This document shows positions 11,024 to 24,739 of a stretch of 64,000 bases of DNA, in pieces (position 1 is the first letter of the stretch; every line of letters starts with the position of its first letter). Location of the stretch: positions 1,302,001 to 1,366,000 of the forward strand of contig CASHTG010000016.1 of NCBI GenBank assembly GCA_949357655.1, written 5' to 3'. A program made the position numbers and the translations under genes. Below the pieces are notes generated by a model. That model had not been told where the DNA came from. It searched no databases and saw only the letters and a list, made by a program, of their open reading frames with translations. This stretch comes from Parascedosporium putredinis. Lineage: Eukaryota > Ascomycota > Sordariomycetes > Microascales > Microascaceae.

Positions 11024-14000
11024 TATGATTGTAGGCGAGGACGGTTGTTGATTGGGGCAATAGGCATGGTTGAGCCCGAGGAGAATGGGATGTGAGGCTC
11101 GCAAGCGAGAGTCGTTGCGAGGCTTCTATCTAGTAGATTTGGAGGCTAGGCGTGGGGAAGTGGGCAAAGGTACGTTGTTCCTTGCGGCTCCTGTCAGGCA
11201 AAACGCGCGGCGGTGGATATATGAGATCCTCCAAAGGGGGCCTCTTATCGAGAGAAGAAGGGACCCTCTTCAGTTCTTATAAAGCTCGGCTGGGAGTACT
11301 CTAAACGCGAAGCTAAGAGGGCGTGTAATGGCAACAATGGTGTGGGGAAGTAGCTTAAAAGTTAAGGTGCTGAAGGATTTAAGAAGCGAGGACAGCTATA
11401 AGAGACCTTTGATAAGGGCCGAGAAATCGGAAAGGGACCTTGGGCTCTCGTCAATGGGGACGGAATCTGATAGTAAAGATGGTAAAGGAGGAAGAGATCT
11501 GTGGAGCGCATGTGCGAGCGTGGATGTGTGCCGGTGTTGACTATTTGGATGGAAAGCGGACTGACCAAACCCACATGTACTTGGTAGCACTCGAGGGGTC
11601 CGGCGGATGAGAGGTAGGGGGCGGAGGGGCAGGGGGGGAGGGCGGACCTTTCTTGGGTTGAGGTTTCTTCAAGGCAATTTGAAGGGAACAGGACCAAGGT
11701 GGATACTGGGAGCGTGGGAATAAAATGGAGACTAGATCACGCTGGGGCACTAAGGCAGGGTCGTATAGGTCTCAACTAGTACATTGTAAATGGAGGTGGG
11801 GATGCTGTGGGTGGAAGGTGGAGAAGGAGGAGGAGGGGAACTCGGCCGGTTCTCGCGCCTCCCCCAGCCTAGACGCTTCGAGTAACAAACAAACGTCCGG
11901 GCCCGGCTTCTAAAACAAACCGAAAAAGAAAAGAAAAAAATAGAGAACTACGATATACTGGAAGTGGCTCTTGAACAATTGGATACCCAAATGAAGTAAA
12001 AGACGGCGACGAGCTAAGGAAGAAAAAGTGATGGGGGAAAAGGGAACAGGGAGGGGGAAAGGTGCCTCGAAAAAGAATCAGTGAAAGAAGCTAGTGGGTG
12101 AGAGCTAGACTCCTTCGAAACAAGGAGTGCCGAGTCTTGAAAGCCTCCCGTGTAAGAGGCTCATGAGTCCAAAATGAAAATGGTCGAAGAAAAAAGTTTT
12201 CTCAACTGCGGTAGGCAGGCTCTGCCGGTTTGTCGAGGATTAATCAACTATATGTTAAATAAATTATATTGGCAGAGCCGTGCATTTGCCGAGTTTACCT
12301 GCCCTGAGGCGGCGAGGGTCAGTTCTCGCGCAGTTTCAGTCACTACATGTAGATAAAGAAGAAGGGATGCACTTGGCCGTCATCAATATTGGGGTGGCGG
12401 AACGCAGGGCCAAGAGAAGCGGAGTCTCTAGGAAGATGGGATCGTACCATCCGCGGTTGGGATGTCTGGGGAAGCGAGGAAGGAAAGAAAGTTTTAAAGG
12501 GCCCAAGCCTGGAATCCTCGAGGCGGGGATAAGAGCCAGCCCGGCTTTTTGGACAATCAGCTGTGGATGGTGCCCGCTTGCTTCTGTTTGGATGCCGTCT
12601 TCACATCCGGTCAGATTGATGTTACTTGTATATGCGCAAGCATCAATGGGGGTTACCAATTCCGGATGACGGCCTTTCAAGGGCCGAGCGCGCCGGGTGG
12701 CCGCCTTTAAAACCGAACCTTGAAATTGAGAATGTTTCGCGAGAACAATGGATGAAGAAGCAGGATATACAGTGCTTGTACCGTCCTCAAGCCCATTCAT
12801 ACCGGATGTCTATCGTCGATATTAACCTACTGCTAGATTATTAGGGGACAAAGGTGCAAATCGGTACTAACAATTATTAGTCCTGGGGCAATTTTGGGCA
12901 GGATCGATGAGCACTGGCCATACTTCGCATGAACCCGCTTGAACAGTATCAGTAGAACATTAAAGTGATCAATGCTTCGCGACTTAGTTTCGGCTGGGTG
13001 GCGGAGGGCACTATCTCCTCAATTCGGCCCGGGACCTGTTTCCCGGGCACAGCGAGGGAACGGAAAGGAGAAGAGGAATCATACACCGACAGAGGGCCTT
13101 TTGTCCTCCACGACAGCGAGGGGTGGTGCAGTTACATTTCTTTCCACAACGCAGCAGATCGTGAGGCACAAAGCTTTGTACCTTTTTTCCATTTACTCAA
13201 GAGTTCACGCGGAAGGGGCAAACAAGGTGCTGAAGCGAAGGTGCAACTCGCATATGCGGGAAACCCTAAGTTCCTGATACCAATGTGAGCGGTGACGCTC
13301 GGTGTGCTCCTTTTCCTCCTCATCTCCCGGGTACCATCTATGGAACAAATGATCATCTCCTTTATTCCATTCCTGGCTATAGACCTTGAGCGCGCCCGGT
13401 GACACATGTGCTTTCGCGGTTGGAAATACGACGGCAAGAGCGTACCAGCGGCAAGTGACGGGATGATCGACGACGAACATTGTGGGGAAGAAGCGTGATC
13501 ACTTTGCGGGAGGCGGGGGCGAGGACGAAGGAAAAAAGCTTTTGAGGAGGACTCGGCCAATGCAAGGCCTAGATCTTGGGTCGTAGGAAGAGCGTGTGTC
13601 GAGTATTCTGAGGAAAGGGGAAGCAATATCGACGAGCTTCGATTGAAATTCTTTCTGCCGAAACCACCTTCCTCTCCCACTTTGTTGATGGTGTTGCAGG
13701 TTGCAGGGATTGAGCCAGATTCAAGGTGTGCTGTGATTGGTGCGCATATAGCAAAGACTTGCCGAAAGTAGTTGGAGGCCTGGACTTCACACATTGGTTG
13801 CTCCTGCACAGTCTTGACGAGGGTCGACGACGACCCCTTCCTCATCTATTCCAAGTTGGTTCAACAGTCCCTACCTTTTCAAGTATCTGCTTCTGAAAAG
13901 ATGAAATGAGCCTCCATGCACATGTCCCAAGCCGGCGATAAGTGTGTCCCTTGCAGCCTTGAAGGGGCTGACAGCCGAGCAGAATGTCAATTTCGCCAAC

Positions 14001-17000
14001 ATTTTCACCAGTCTTGCCCCCACGGGAATAATCAAGGAACCGCCCAAAAGAGGTTGATGGAGTCGCGGGGTGGGGAGGTCGGGCTCTCTCCGGGCCAATT
14101 CAGGAGCTGGAGAGGCCTTGCGCCCTAAAAATGACATCATGCGAGGTACGAGGTCACTAGAAAAGTGCAGTCTCGCAGCTAGTCTTTTCTCGCAAGGGGT
14201 TAGAGGCTAGAGCAGGCAGGTGGTGGAGGGCCATGGCTGCCTCAACTCATCTTTCTCATCAGCTGGTCAGTCAAAAGGAGAGGACTCCATCGGGTGGGGC
14301 AAAGGCCTTTGGTTCTTTCGTCTGCTGCTCCTACAGGCTTCTAGCTCACAAGCCTAACGGCTGTCGGTCAAGGTCAATGCCGAGCTAAAATAGACCCCGG
14401 TCATCCCGTGGGAAGACTCGTCAATTTTTTTTTTTTTTTTTTTGAGTTTTGGTGGGCGCGTGGTGCGTGGGTGAGCTTCTCCAGCCCATACGAGAGAGGG
14501 TTCGCAGCCAGCACCGGCGACCAGGGTTCGATGCTCCTCGCCGAAACCATATCCCGAGGCATTGAAACATCAAACCGGGGAAGGTGTCCTCCTCCGGTTC
14601 TCCGTTGGCCCGGGGATACCTCGCTCGCATGCGAATACCGTCTCAGTGGCTCAAGACGTTGGGCTCTGACGTCGTAGGACCAGAGTCCGGAAATTGATTA
14701 CCAACGGCTTCGTAAGAGTCAGATAGGTGACCATGTGGCAAGGTTGGAGGGCTGAGGGTAGAAGGCCTCTCCTCTCCTCGCAACTTGGAAAAAGAGACTC
14801 CGAAGCTCGAAGGGGAAGGGTAAAGAGGAGAAAGGGAAAGGATGTGCAGTGCATGAGCGGGAGCAGAAGGTTGGTTTCCAACAGCGCAGGCGGTTAGTGC
14901 ATGTGGTAGAACCCCGAACGCCCCTTCAATTCCTAGCAAAGTTGCAAAGAATGAAATAATCCAGGGATAATAGACGTCAACAGACGCATACCCGATGCGG
15001 CTAGTACATGTAGCGTTTGACGACATTTCATTGCTGACTCTGGGGTGCAGTGCAGTTCCGATGGGACGATGCGATGGACCAAGCAACGTAAGCCGTCGTG
15101 GCTTGCACGCACAATGGTATAATAGTGTGAAAGCTATTAGTCTCGACTCCGTTTTTCTCGTAATTCTCCTTTCAATCGTGCATCGGAAAATGCTTAAACC
15201 ATGGTTCCTTCACGGTAGTTGGAAGCCCTCTCTGCTCCAGTGACATCGGGCGGGCAAGATCGAGCCAGGCAGACACAGGTTAGCCCTCATCTCCCGGCCC
15301 TTTCCAACGATGTTACCCCAAGCCGCTCCCTCATACGTTCCTAGCCTTCTCAATTTTTATTATTATTCTTCTTCTCAAAGGATTAAGGCGGTGGGTTGGA
15401 GTGGAGACATCCATGGATCTATCAATTGATGGTTATCACCTTCCCAAGGGCGGCGTTTCACCACTGGGAATACATTTTATTATGATCAGAGTGCATCGGA
15501 AATGGCATGTCCCCTCTGATGGTCTAAAAGGCGATGTCCAGGCCAAAGACAACCGTCCATCGGTCAACCTCGACTAGTGGTCCATTCTTGACAGAAGGGC
15601 CCTTGAGAGCAGTCGATCGAACAAGGCTCAAAGGGGTGTGGGAGGGGCGGGTAGCATTGGTGTCGAGTGTCAGTGGTATTCCAGATGGCAAGAGACACGG
15701 AGCCCCATGAGGAGTACCACGCTTTCGTGTCACGCTTCCGACGCACACCACGGAGGAACAAGGCCCGCAGTACGTCCTAGTAGTAGTCTTTTTCTACATT
15801 TTCCCTCTACTTCTCTCTGTTTTTTCTCTTTTTCTTCTTTTTTTTTTTTTCCTCACGTCTCTTTAAGCTTCCTTGTTCGCTTCAAGCTTCTTGTTTGTTT
15901 TCGCGGTGCACTTCTATGAATGTGGTTCACGGCACGGGAACAGGCGGCACACATCTTACCCCCATGCGGGTTTGCTAGCGGAGGATTTGCTGGTTCGACG
16001 TTAGTGCGGGGTTTCGGAGTGGAGCATAACGCATCAGTCAAGGGGACTTTTCTTTTGTCGAATCAATGGAGTTCTCATTTTGTGCATTTTGAAGGACAGC
16101 CAGCTCGTGTGCATGATCCGAGTTTGTTCTTGTCATGGTTCCCATCACTCCAATCTCACTGGGTGCCGTGGACGGTGGCGGGAGTGTAATAGCAGGAGTA
16201 GACAGCTGACATTCGCGCTGCCTTGAAATGCTTTCATCGGTGAAGCTTGAACCGAGCATGGGTGCTTCCAGTGCGAGGCGTAACTCACGCTGCCGATCGC
16301 CCGCGGAGGGTCCTCCCGTTTCGTCGAAGGGTGCCTCTCCGGTGCATCCATGCATTTGCCTTTCAAGGAGGAAAAAGGTGAGGGGGTTTGAGAAGTATGC
16401 CTTCGCGGGCCTATTTCTCCGTCCCCATGTCGACGAAGGAAAGGAGAGGCGTCTTTTGGCTTCAGCCGACATCGACTCGACGCCGCTGTCAACCTCGAAA
16501 CCGGCCAAGACAAGAAACGACTTCCATGCCCTCATCGATTCGAGCCTCCAAGGGACACATGGGACTCTAGGAAACTTGTCCCTGCGCTTGGCTTGCATGC
16601 AACTGACGTCGCGGGTGGTCTCGAATTGGTAGATCAGCATTTGATTGTTCGCGACCATTGCTTGTCTGGGCCTAGGTACCAACAACACCCCGTTGACGTG
16701 TGAAAAAACAGCCGCGGTACCCATCACACATTAGACGCCCCATCCATGTCGATAACTCGGGTTTGATATATATCAACAGAGAGGAAGTGAGGAAAGTCCA
16801 TCAATAGAGAGAGGATGCCGCCATTCTCTTTCGAGCAACCCCCTCACCTATTTTCATGTGCCGTTATATCAAGTACGGGAGGCAAACCGCCGTTGCCCAC
16901 CTCCCTAACGTCTGCTGGTTGTCAACTTGTCAACTTGCCCGATGGGGCATCTACTCGAAAAAGGGAAGCAGTCTGGCTGACAATGTGAGGGTAACGCCGG

Positions 17001-20000
17001 GATAGTGCTGTCGCTAACAGCACCCTAGCCTCTGAAACAGCTTGACAATACCGCCCCGGCCGCGCCGTAGTACCGGAGGCGAGTTGATTGTTCAAGTCAA
17101 GCCACCTTCGCATAAACAAACTTGCTGAATCCTAGACGTCAATTATTCCCCTCTTGGTTCCCAAAAAGCGATTGGGATCATGGCCGCTAGTGGGCGGTTT
17201 GACGCCGGCTTCACCGACCGCATTCTTCGATCGTAGGGTTGAGAACGGCTCGAGCTTCCAATTGTTGTTTACCCCGAGATTACTGATATTGCTAATATCA
17301 CAACCTCACTGACTGATTGATTGCCGCTCATTACCGATTCGTATAATCGTCCCAACTCCCCTCCATATCCCTCCCCAGACTGCGCTTCCCTGCCGAAGCT
17401 AATAACGGCCCGTGTTGCCCTTGCCCAAGGGCATCACCTGCCTCGCGGAATGGAAGCGAAGTCTATGATGGAAGGGACCAGCATGAAATGAGGAGGTCTG
17501 TGATATGCATCATCAATCAAGGAATCTGATCATTATTAACGAGCAGAAATTGCACCATGCGCTTCCCAGTCCGCGGGTCTTAGCTTTTCTTGTCCCCCTC
17601 TTTTAGTGTTTCTCCTTTCCACTAGACAGTAGACACAGTGGATGTATGTTCAAACGGGACCTGCAGCGAGCCGAGAGTAATATCGCGGGCCATCCGTCGC
17701 CTTCTCCCCCTCCTTTGTTACCCCCTTACCCCAACTTCACCTCCGGATGTTTTTGCATTCTCTTAGGCCTCACCCTCCCTTTCATTCTCTTTTGTCTTTC
17801 TTCCGAGTATGCGATGTCCATGTTTCATTGCCTCGCTATGGGACCTTGCTTGGATTGCTTTTAACCACCAGTAAAAAGTTCTTTCGGCCCTGAGCCGCCC
17901 TCGCATCGATGCCTTGTCAAGACTCCGTGGCGATTGACTCGCCTCCGGCTGGGTATCCGATGGGTTCAAGTTTTACATGGCACCCTTTGCCCTTCACCGG
18001 GTCCACCAACAGGCCTATATCTCCTCTCTGGTCACGTAGAGGGTCGCCCTCGCCCTAAAACGTTACTGACTTCCGTGCCGAGGATTCCCCATTAGCAAGA
18101 ACGCAGAAGTGAGCTTGTTCTCTCCTCTTTCCTTTTCCAGTCGTCCTCTCCATCTCTCCTTCCACGCCCCTAGACCCACTTAGGGCCCTCCCCCTCTCTC
18201 CTGGACTCTTTGATTTATCTCTCTCCAGCAAAGTCTTCTCCTCTTTACACACGCCCTCGCTCAAGATCATCAGACCAGCGGCACCCTCGGGCGTCTCGAC
18301 TCATCACCGGCTTTTTCTTCTACCCCCTTAGGCGTTTTGCTTTCACCGTTGCAGTGGAGCAATCTACCCCAGCAAGCTGCACCAATCGCCTTGATGGGGC
18401 ATCGTAGTTAACACGAGACCATGAAGGCAATGCCAATGTTACCGTGGCTTCATAGGCCTAGTGGTACTGTAGGTCAGACGAGAAGAAAGATCATGAAGAT
18501 ACCACATGTCCAAAGTGACACCAGGGCGGACCGATGTGCATCCCCAGCTTTTCGAGCACGACCTTTAGAGCGCTGTGGGTCGTCGGTGGCCGACGAGGCT
18601 AGGCACGGGATTAGGGATAACCTCCACTCCACATTCCCACCTCGTGTCTGGGCAGCGCCTCTTGGGTCGTTGACAAAGCCGGGATCGGACTGGGGGCCTT
18701 TGCCATCCACTCAAGTGGTGCCCCGATATCATTTCCTTTGAAAACAGGGAGTTTCGTATTCACGGTTGATATCAAATCTAAGCCATCACTTCCCAGCTTT
18801 GTTTGGATAGGAGTGTCGGCCGACGGTATGGGGTGAAGTCGGAAGAGGCACTTGTATTTGGAGAAAGTGGTTGGTCTGATAAAGGCCAACTCTGGTTCTG
18901 CGGCCCGCAAGGAACAATTTCTTCTTTCGACATGCTGAACCTTCATCAATTTTTTTGCTAATCTTCGGTTGGCGATCCTTGTTTTCCAAACGAACAGTTG
19001 TTCCGGGTTGGCGGCAACCAAATCTTTTACTCTCAGTAAACCCTAGTAGGACTCTGACGGAGGCCTAGAGCCACATAACGCTTTAGCACCATTTCCTACT
19101 CTCATATATCCGTTAAAGCAATTCATTAACATGTTTGCGGCGGCCAAGCGGCACATATCCGAGTCTCTAATTCCCATTTCGAGCAAGCCGACGATTCGTA
19201 TCGAACGGATGTATCAAGTGAGAGTATTAGAGTTTCCCGCGCGGGAGCCATTATTCTGACCAGTCCTTCTGGTTTTACTCGTGATGGCAGGTTTCTACAG
19301 AATCGGTCATCTAACAGAGGTTCGTTTCGCCGATGCTGTCCCGAATGTGTTGTGTCCTATATGCGATAGTTAGCGTACTGAAATAAAGTGAAAGCGGGAC
19401 GACGCTTTGCTAACAGGTCGAGTTCCATGACCCGAGTCAAGTCAACCTAGCAGATATGGCGGTATGAAATGACGGGCCGAAGAACCAAACCTCGTGTCAT
19501 CATCCTATCAAATCGGGAGGAGGAATCCTAGTAACCCGTCAAGTGATTGGGCATTAGCCCAAGATCACAGACCCCAGCCCGTTGGCAGCATATGCACAAC
19601 CTCATGATATCCGTATTGAAGGATATTGCTTCAAGTTGGGCATGCGGTTGGCCCACCTCCGCCCTCTCGGCATTGCAAGAAGCTTGGTTCGAAGATGGCC
19701 CAGAAAGGGCTGCCTTATATTGAGATCCACCGAACGAACCTTAATCATCACTTGACAGGCTATCGTCCCGTCTGGTTCTTGGTCTAGGCAGTACAGCCTA
19801 TGCATTAAGGCGACTAGAGTATGGCGAGATCGCCTCTATTACGGGGATTCGGTAGCCGTGGTGCTCAATTCTAGACTGGTCGTTGCGTGAGACACAAGCC
19901 CGCCGATTCCCTGCATATTAGCCAGGCTGTCAGCAGTGCGCTTCGTTACAAGACAGAATCCGATTTCCCGTGTAGTTAGCTGAAGGTCCAAGTTTAAAGC

Positions 20001-23000
20001 GGTGAATACGCTTGGCACCAAGAGAGAGTCATTGCTATGGCCCTCTTAGATCTAGAGATCCAAGGTTCATACGGTTTAATGGACCTCACTTAGGTGTGTA
20101 TGAGTTCGATTCCGAGAGAGCAGGCAAACCCAGGTTCGGTAGTGCATGAAACATGATGTATACGCCCGTTGGACTGGATGCGAGACTTGGACGATGTCAA
20201 GGCAATGGGGGCGAGAGACAATCTAACTAAGTGGTGCTCGCTTCATTTGTTGGCGGGCAAGTCCCCGCTCTCTGGCTTCGCTTACGGGGAGAAGCGAACA
20301 AATCCCGTCTAAAGGAGGGACCGGATTAGGAAATCGAGGGTTTCTTGATTCCGAGATACACATATCGGGCGGGCTGTTCCAGGAGAGGGAGAGAAACAAG
20401 TAGCGGGAAAGTCTAGGCGGGGAAGAAAGTTTGAAAGTTCAAGCCGCTGAGCATTTCCAACGGATACCGGGTCCCGAACGAGATCGTGCAGCTTATTTTA
20501 GGGATTCCATCTTGTTCCGCTCTTTGATGGTTTGCCCCGATTTGGCCCTCGATAGATGAATAGGTGTCATGCCGTGTTTGGAATTAGGTGCTCCCTAAGA
20601 ACATTGGAAGGTCGAAGCCGGCCTCGGAGACAGAGCACAGCCTTGGCTGGTGTCATTTGATGCCGTTGACGCCGAAGCCATGATTCATGAGGTGCTTGAT
20701 TCCCCTCGTGTTCTTCTCTTCCCATGGCTCTTTTTGTTTCTCCCCAGTGCCGATTAGATTGTTTCTTTTCATTTCTTTTTTTTGCTAGACGCCAGCCTGC
20801 TCGAGAGCTGTGCCGCTCTTTGTCCTTCCTCCCCGCCACCCTTCCGCTGTCACCTGTCCCATCTTCACGAGATATTAATTTTGGGCGGCTCGAAGCCTGA
20901 TTGCGATTGAGCTGCGACGGATGACTATCCTTGGCCTGAGCCGTGGCAGGGCAGGAGGGTGGCTGGCCGGCGCTGCACTTGGGCGCCGAGCCTGAACCCG
21001 AAAGGGTGGGCGGAGTACCCCGCAAAGCCCCGACGGCGGTGTGACCTTCGTTTCTCTGCCCTCCCTCCACTAGCACAACGCCGGCACCAAAACATCGTAG
21101 ATGCCGTGTTCGTTCACGGCGCAGGCCACTGCTGCTGTCGTGTACGAACTAGTTTTCAGCATGGCGAAGAGGGGGCAACAAAAAGAATTGATGGATTCGC
21201 GAAAAGAAAAAAGGCATCAATATCAGATGCTAGTGTCGAGCTGATTTGGCAATACATATACTCTACATGTAGGATAAGCGGCGATCTTGATCTTGTCTTT
21301 TCCTTGAGCGGCAGCGCATCCTTCCTGCTTCCATCGCTTTGATTTTCCTCTTTGCGTAATATTTTTCTTCAGGCAGCCTTTTCGCCCATTTTGCGACTCG
21401 TTTGGGGTGATCCTCGTGGCGCATATCGAATGGGCGTCCAACCGAGTAAGTGGCAATGGATTGGCGCTGAGCCAAAGGCAAGGAAACCAACATTCGAGCC
21501 TGCTCTGAGTGGTGGGTTATGAGGTGCGGTGACAGCACAACAGATCCATCGAAATGCCGTCAGCCCACACCCGTCCTCGCTCCCCTCCCAGACCAGGGCC
21601 TGAAGTTGAGAAAGGGCTGACAGGTCAAGCTTTTTTATTCTTCTTCTTTTTTTTTTTTTTTTTTTGATTCCCCACACACCACGAACTTTGAGAGCCGAGT
21701 CTCCCGATCAAATGGATATCGTGGCTGGGTGCGGGTAGACGGATTCCATTGGCTCTGTGATGTCCGCTTTGCAGAGTGTGCAGCATGCATCTCTGCTCAG
21801 CCGCAGGAGGGATGAAGACGTCTGATCCTCCGAGTGGTGGTGGTCTGTCGCTCTCTCTGTCTGGCCGGCCGGGGCCAAGCAGGCTCGACAGCCAGCCCCA
21901 GCTCCCTTCCCTCTTTGCCCTTCTCCTTCTTTATTCTTCTCGCACATATCACCCAACTGCTGGCGCCACCAAATTCCCAGGAGCGAATAGTCCAGGGTCG
22001 GCGGCGTCAGGACCCCAACGGCCGACATATCCTGAAGCGCGTGAGGAGACGGGCGTACGTAGTCTGCCACACATCACGTAGTTCTCCCTCATGCAAGTTA
22101 CATGCAGCTGCAGCAGCACCAGGCTCTGTGGAGGGGCAAAGGGAAACAAGAGTCCTTTTTTATCGCCTCTTTGTTCTTTTCTTTCTTTTTCTCTCTAGCC
22201 TGGCCTGGCTTCTCCGCCTGGTCCCTTGTCCGTCCACGTTTCCCGAGTATCTGGGAACAGGCTGTCGAGCACCACCCCCTGCTCTCCAGCCAGTCTTATT
22301 TCTTCGCCTTTTTCCTCTCATCTTGACATTGTAAAACTGGGCGGTTTTTCTTTTCTTTTCCCCTCTAAGAGCGCCAGGTGGTCGGGTCTCATTTCTGGGG
22401 TCCTTTTCTCACCTTGCGAGGGATTATGCGTCTTCCTCCCTTGGCACTTCTCCTCGCGATGCTTCAATCCCCGATTGCTGCCTGCTTATTAGTGCCTACA
22501 ACCTCGAGCACGGGAACGAGAGCGAGGGCGTGAGGTGTCAGCAACGAACGAGTGAATGGGCCTATTTGAGCCAGTGAAACCCAACAACGCAACAACGAGC
22601 CGAATCGAGCGGAGGGATCGTAAGCTCATTGCGCCTTTTCCCCCCCCCCAAACGGATTCGCCCATCAGCTTTTATCTCCATTTGTACTATACCAGAGGGA
22701 GGGAGCCTTCGTGGTCTCTTTTTACTTTACTTTTATTTTTCTTCTCCTCTTAGCACCGCAAGTTAAGCTCACCCCGAGGACACGGCGGAATAAGGATATT
22801 GCAAGAGAGAAAAAAAAAGAGGGAACCGAACGAGAGGCTGTTATTGGGAATAACTCTCTAGGCTCTTTCGCCCCGACTTTTCTTAAGGTGTATCCGAAGC
22901 GATTTTCCCCGCCCTGCAACAACTCCCGCACTTTTCACATCGAGGCGGGGAAACGAGGGGCGAAATATCGAAGATAGTAGAGGAACAGCTACCAGCCGCC
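11024..23000. other. 12-kb gene desert
   Basis: No frame on either strand carries a recognisable domain, and the longer open frames (for example about 230 codons near 13.1-13.8 and 16.0-16.7 kb) have no family motifs, no plausible introns and ordinary composition. The region contains T runs at about 14425-14443, 15838-15850 and 21650-21665, a copy of the ATCCATGGAT-like motif near 15409-15432, and a pyrimidine-rich stretch at about 22.1-22.8 kb just upstream of the next gene that may be its promoter or 5' leader. I see no tRNA or rRNA in it. Confidence 0.5.
14425..14443. repeat. Poly(T) run
   Basis: An uninterrupted run of about 19 thymines lies in intergenic DNA. It may simply be a slippage tract. 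It shows that long A/T runs are still present in this assembly even though short runs in genes appear contracted. Confidence 0.9.
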
Positions 23001-24739
23001 ATGACACAACCGCTAACCCTATCGGCGCGATGCGCCGCGACGCTCTTCATCGTCGGATTTCTCATGGCCACCATCACCGACGCCGCCGAGATCCGGCTTC
23101 GAGATGGAGTGCACCGTGTATCAAGGCGCCGCCCCAGGTGACCCCGGGGCCCGTTCTGCATCGGAGAGAGGCGGTCACCGTTTGCGCTGCCGGATACAAC
23201 CTATGTCCTATCAACTTAGGGGAGGGTGTTGCCAGGACGGATACTCGTGCGCGACCGAGTCCTGTTTTGCGACAACGGCGGGGCCGGTGAGCTGTAATGG
23301 CCGAAGCGGGTATTTTGCTTGTGGAGTAGATGTAGGAGGTAAGAGAAGACCACAGCAATTAACTTTTCTTTCCCTTTTATTTTATTTTTATTTTTTCGGT
23401 TCTTCGATTTTTCTTTCGCTGACTTTGTCCTTTTTTGTTTCCTTCGTAGGTGGATGCTGTCCTCTAGGATCAGTTTGCGAAAGGGGCGGGCAGTGCGTTC
23501 CCGTCCCAGGGGTCTCCTATTCCCACGAATGCTCAGCCAACTCCTACCTCTGCCCCGCCGATCTTGGCTATGGATGCTGTCAGAACGGCCTGGCCTGCGG
23601 AAAGAGCCAATGCTACGCGACCGAACCGCAGACCTACGTCTTCACAAAGACGGCGACGACGACCGAGGACGGGGGCGCGGCGAAAACGCTCACCAGCACC
23701 ATTACGACGACAGTGACCCCGACCGGGGACTCGGAGCCCACGGGCGCATTTCCGCCAGAGACGCAATTCGCCAAGTACTACCCTAGCGCCATAGATAAGG
23801 AGCAGCCCATCGTGACGAATACAGAGGACAAGGACGACGGCGGCGGCGGCGGTCTCACGGGAGCGCAGATCGGAGGCGCCGTCGGAGGCGCCGTGGCCTT
23901 GTTGGCGATTATCTTAGTGGCGGCCTTTCTCGTGATCCGGCGACTCAACCACGTCGCCAAGGTCGTCCAGGAGGGAGGCGCGAGCGTGAGCGGAGGATCT
24001 GGGTCGACGGCGGACACGAGCGACTACTTCAAAAGGGTGCCGGGGAAACAGAGGTGGAAAGCCTAAACACGGACATGCTCAGCGTATCCTCGCCCCGTAC
24101 GCGGCACCGAAGCGCCTCGTCTACCACGTCGGAGCCGGGCTCGCTGTTCGGGCTGCGCTCGGCCGGAGGGGCAGCAGCGGGTTCTCGTCGCGTCGACAGA
24201 GTCACAGGTCGAACTCGGAGTCGACGGCGGCGGGCTCGAGCACGCCGGGGACGTGGACGCGGAGCAACAGCACGTCGGTGAGTCGGAGCGGGAGCAGTGG
24301 ACGGCGGACCTCGGGGTTCGGCGACGCGACGGGTGTGTCGAGCGACAACGAAGGGGAGGAGATTGCGGAGCTCGAGGCCGGCGAGCGCGCGGTCGAGTTG
24401 CCGGCGGAACCGGTCGCGGCCTCCCGGGGGATCGGCGGGAGTCAGCGGCGGCGGCGCTGGCGGCGGCAGTGGTGGGCGCGGGGACGGGCTCGCGCCGCCG
24501 CCGCAGCCGGGACATCGGAGGAGTAGTAGCGCCGCGGTGCGCGGGCGCCGCAGCTCGACATGGTGTCCGAGGCGGGCGAGTTTCACGGATACTACGGCCC
24601 GGCGGACAAGTTGATGGGGCAGACTGCGGCCCGGCAGGTGGCGGCGGCCGACAAGGCCGCTCGTCCGGTGTCGAGCCCGCCTGCCATGGCCGGTGCCTCG
24701 GATCCTGCGCCTGGCGCTGATGGCCGGGAAGAGAGCTGA
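23001..24739 (+). CDS. Single-pass membrane protein with three CC-type cysteine modules
   Basis: This is a probable plasma-membrane or wall-associated surface protein of about 544 residues after frame correction. The N-terminus is a signal peptide (LFIVGFLMATITDA). The ectodomain holds three similar cysteine modules, each with a single Cys, a Cys about 6-8 residues on, then a GxGCC pair and further Cys (GGGCCQDGYSC, GGGCCPLGSVC, GYGCCQNGLAC). A Thr-rich stalk follows, then one transmembrane helix (GGAVALLAIILVAAFLVI) after a poly-Gly stretch. The cytoplasmic tail is Ser/Arg-rich and possibly phosphorylated. Exons are 23001-23338 and 23450-24739. Frame breaks are near 23123, 23220, 24045, 24165 and at about three sites within 24400-24560, all consistent with missing bases in G or C runs. 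The layout recalls fungal WSC/SKG6-type sensors, but the modules are not WSC domains. Function is unknown. Confidence 0.75.

Noticed and set aside
13132..13845. 237-codon minus-strand frame in the gene desert
   Set aside because: No recognisable domain, low-complexity composition and no splice partner, so likely chance.
14500..14600. GTTCGAT-containing stretch resembling a tRNA T-loop
   Set aside because: No acceptor stem, anticodon arm or closing T-stem could be paired around it on either strand.
16038..16727. 229-codon minus-strand frame in the gene desert
   Set aside because: No family motif, and residues look random rather than selected.
20567..21076. 169-codon minus-strand frame
   Set aside because: Charged low-complexity composition and no supporting structure.
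23001..24739. Interpretation of the split genes as pseudogenes
   Set aside because: The same type of single-base loss occurs in essential genes across the window and all conserved residues are intact, so assembly error is more likely.
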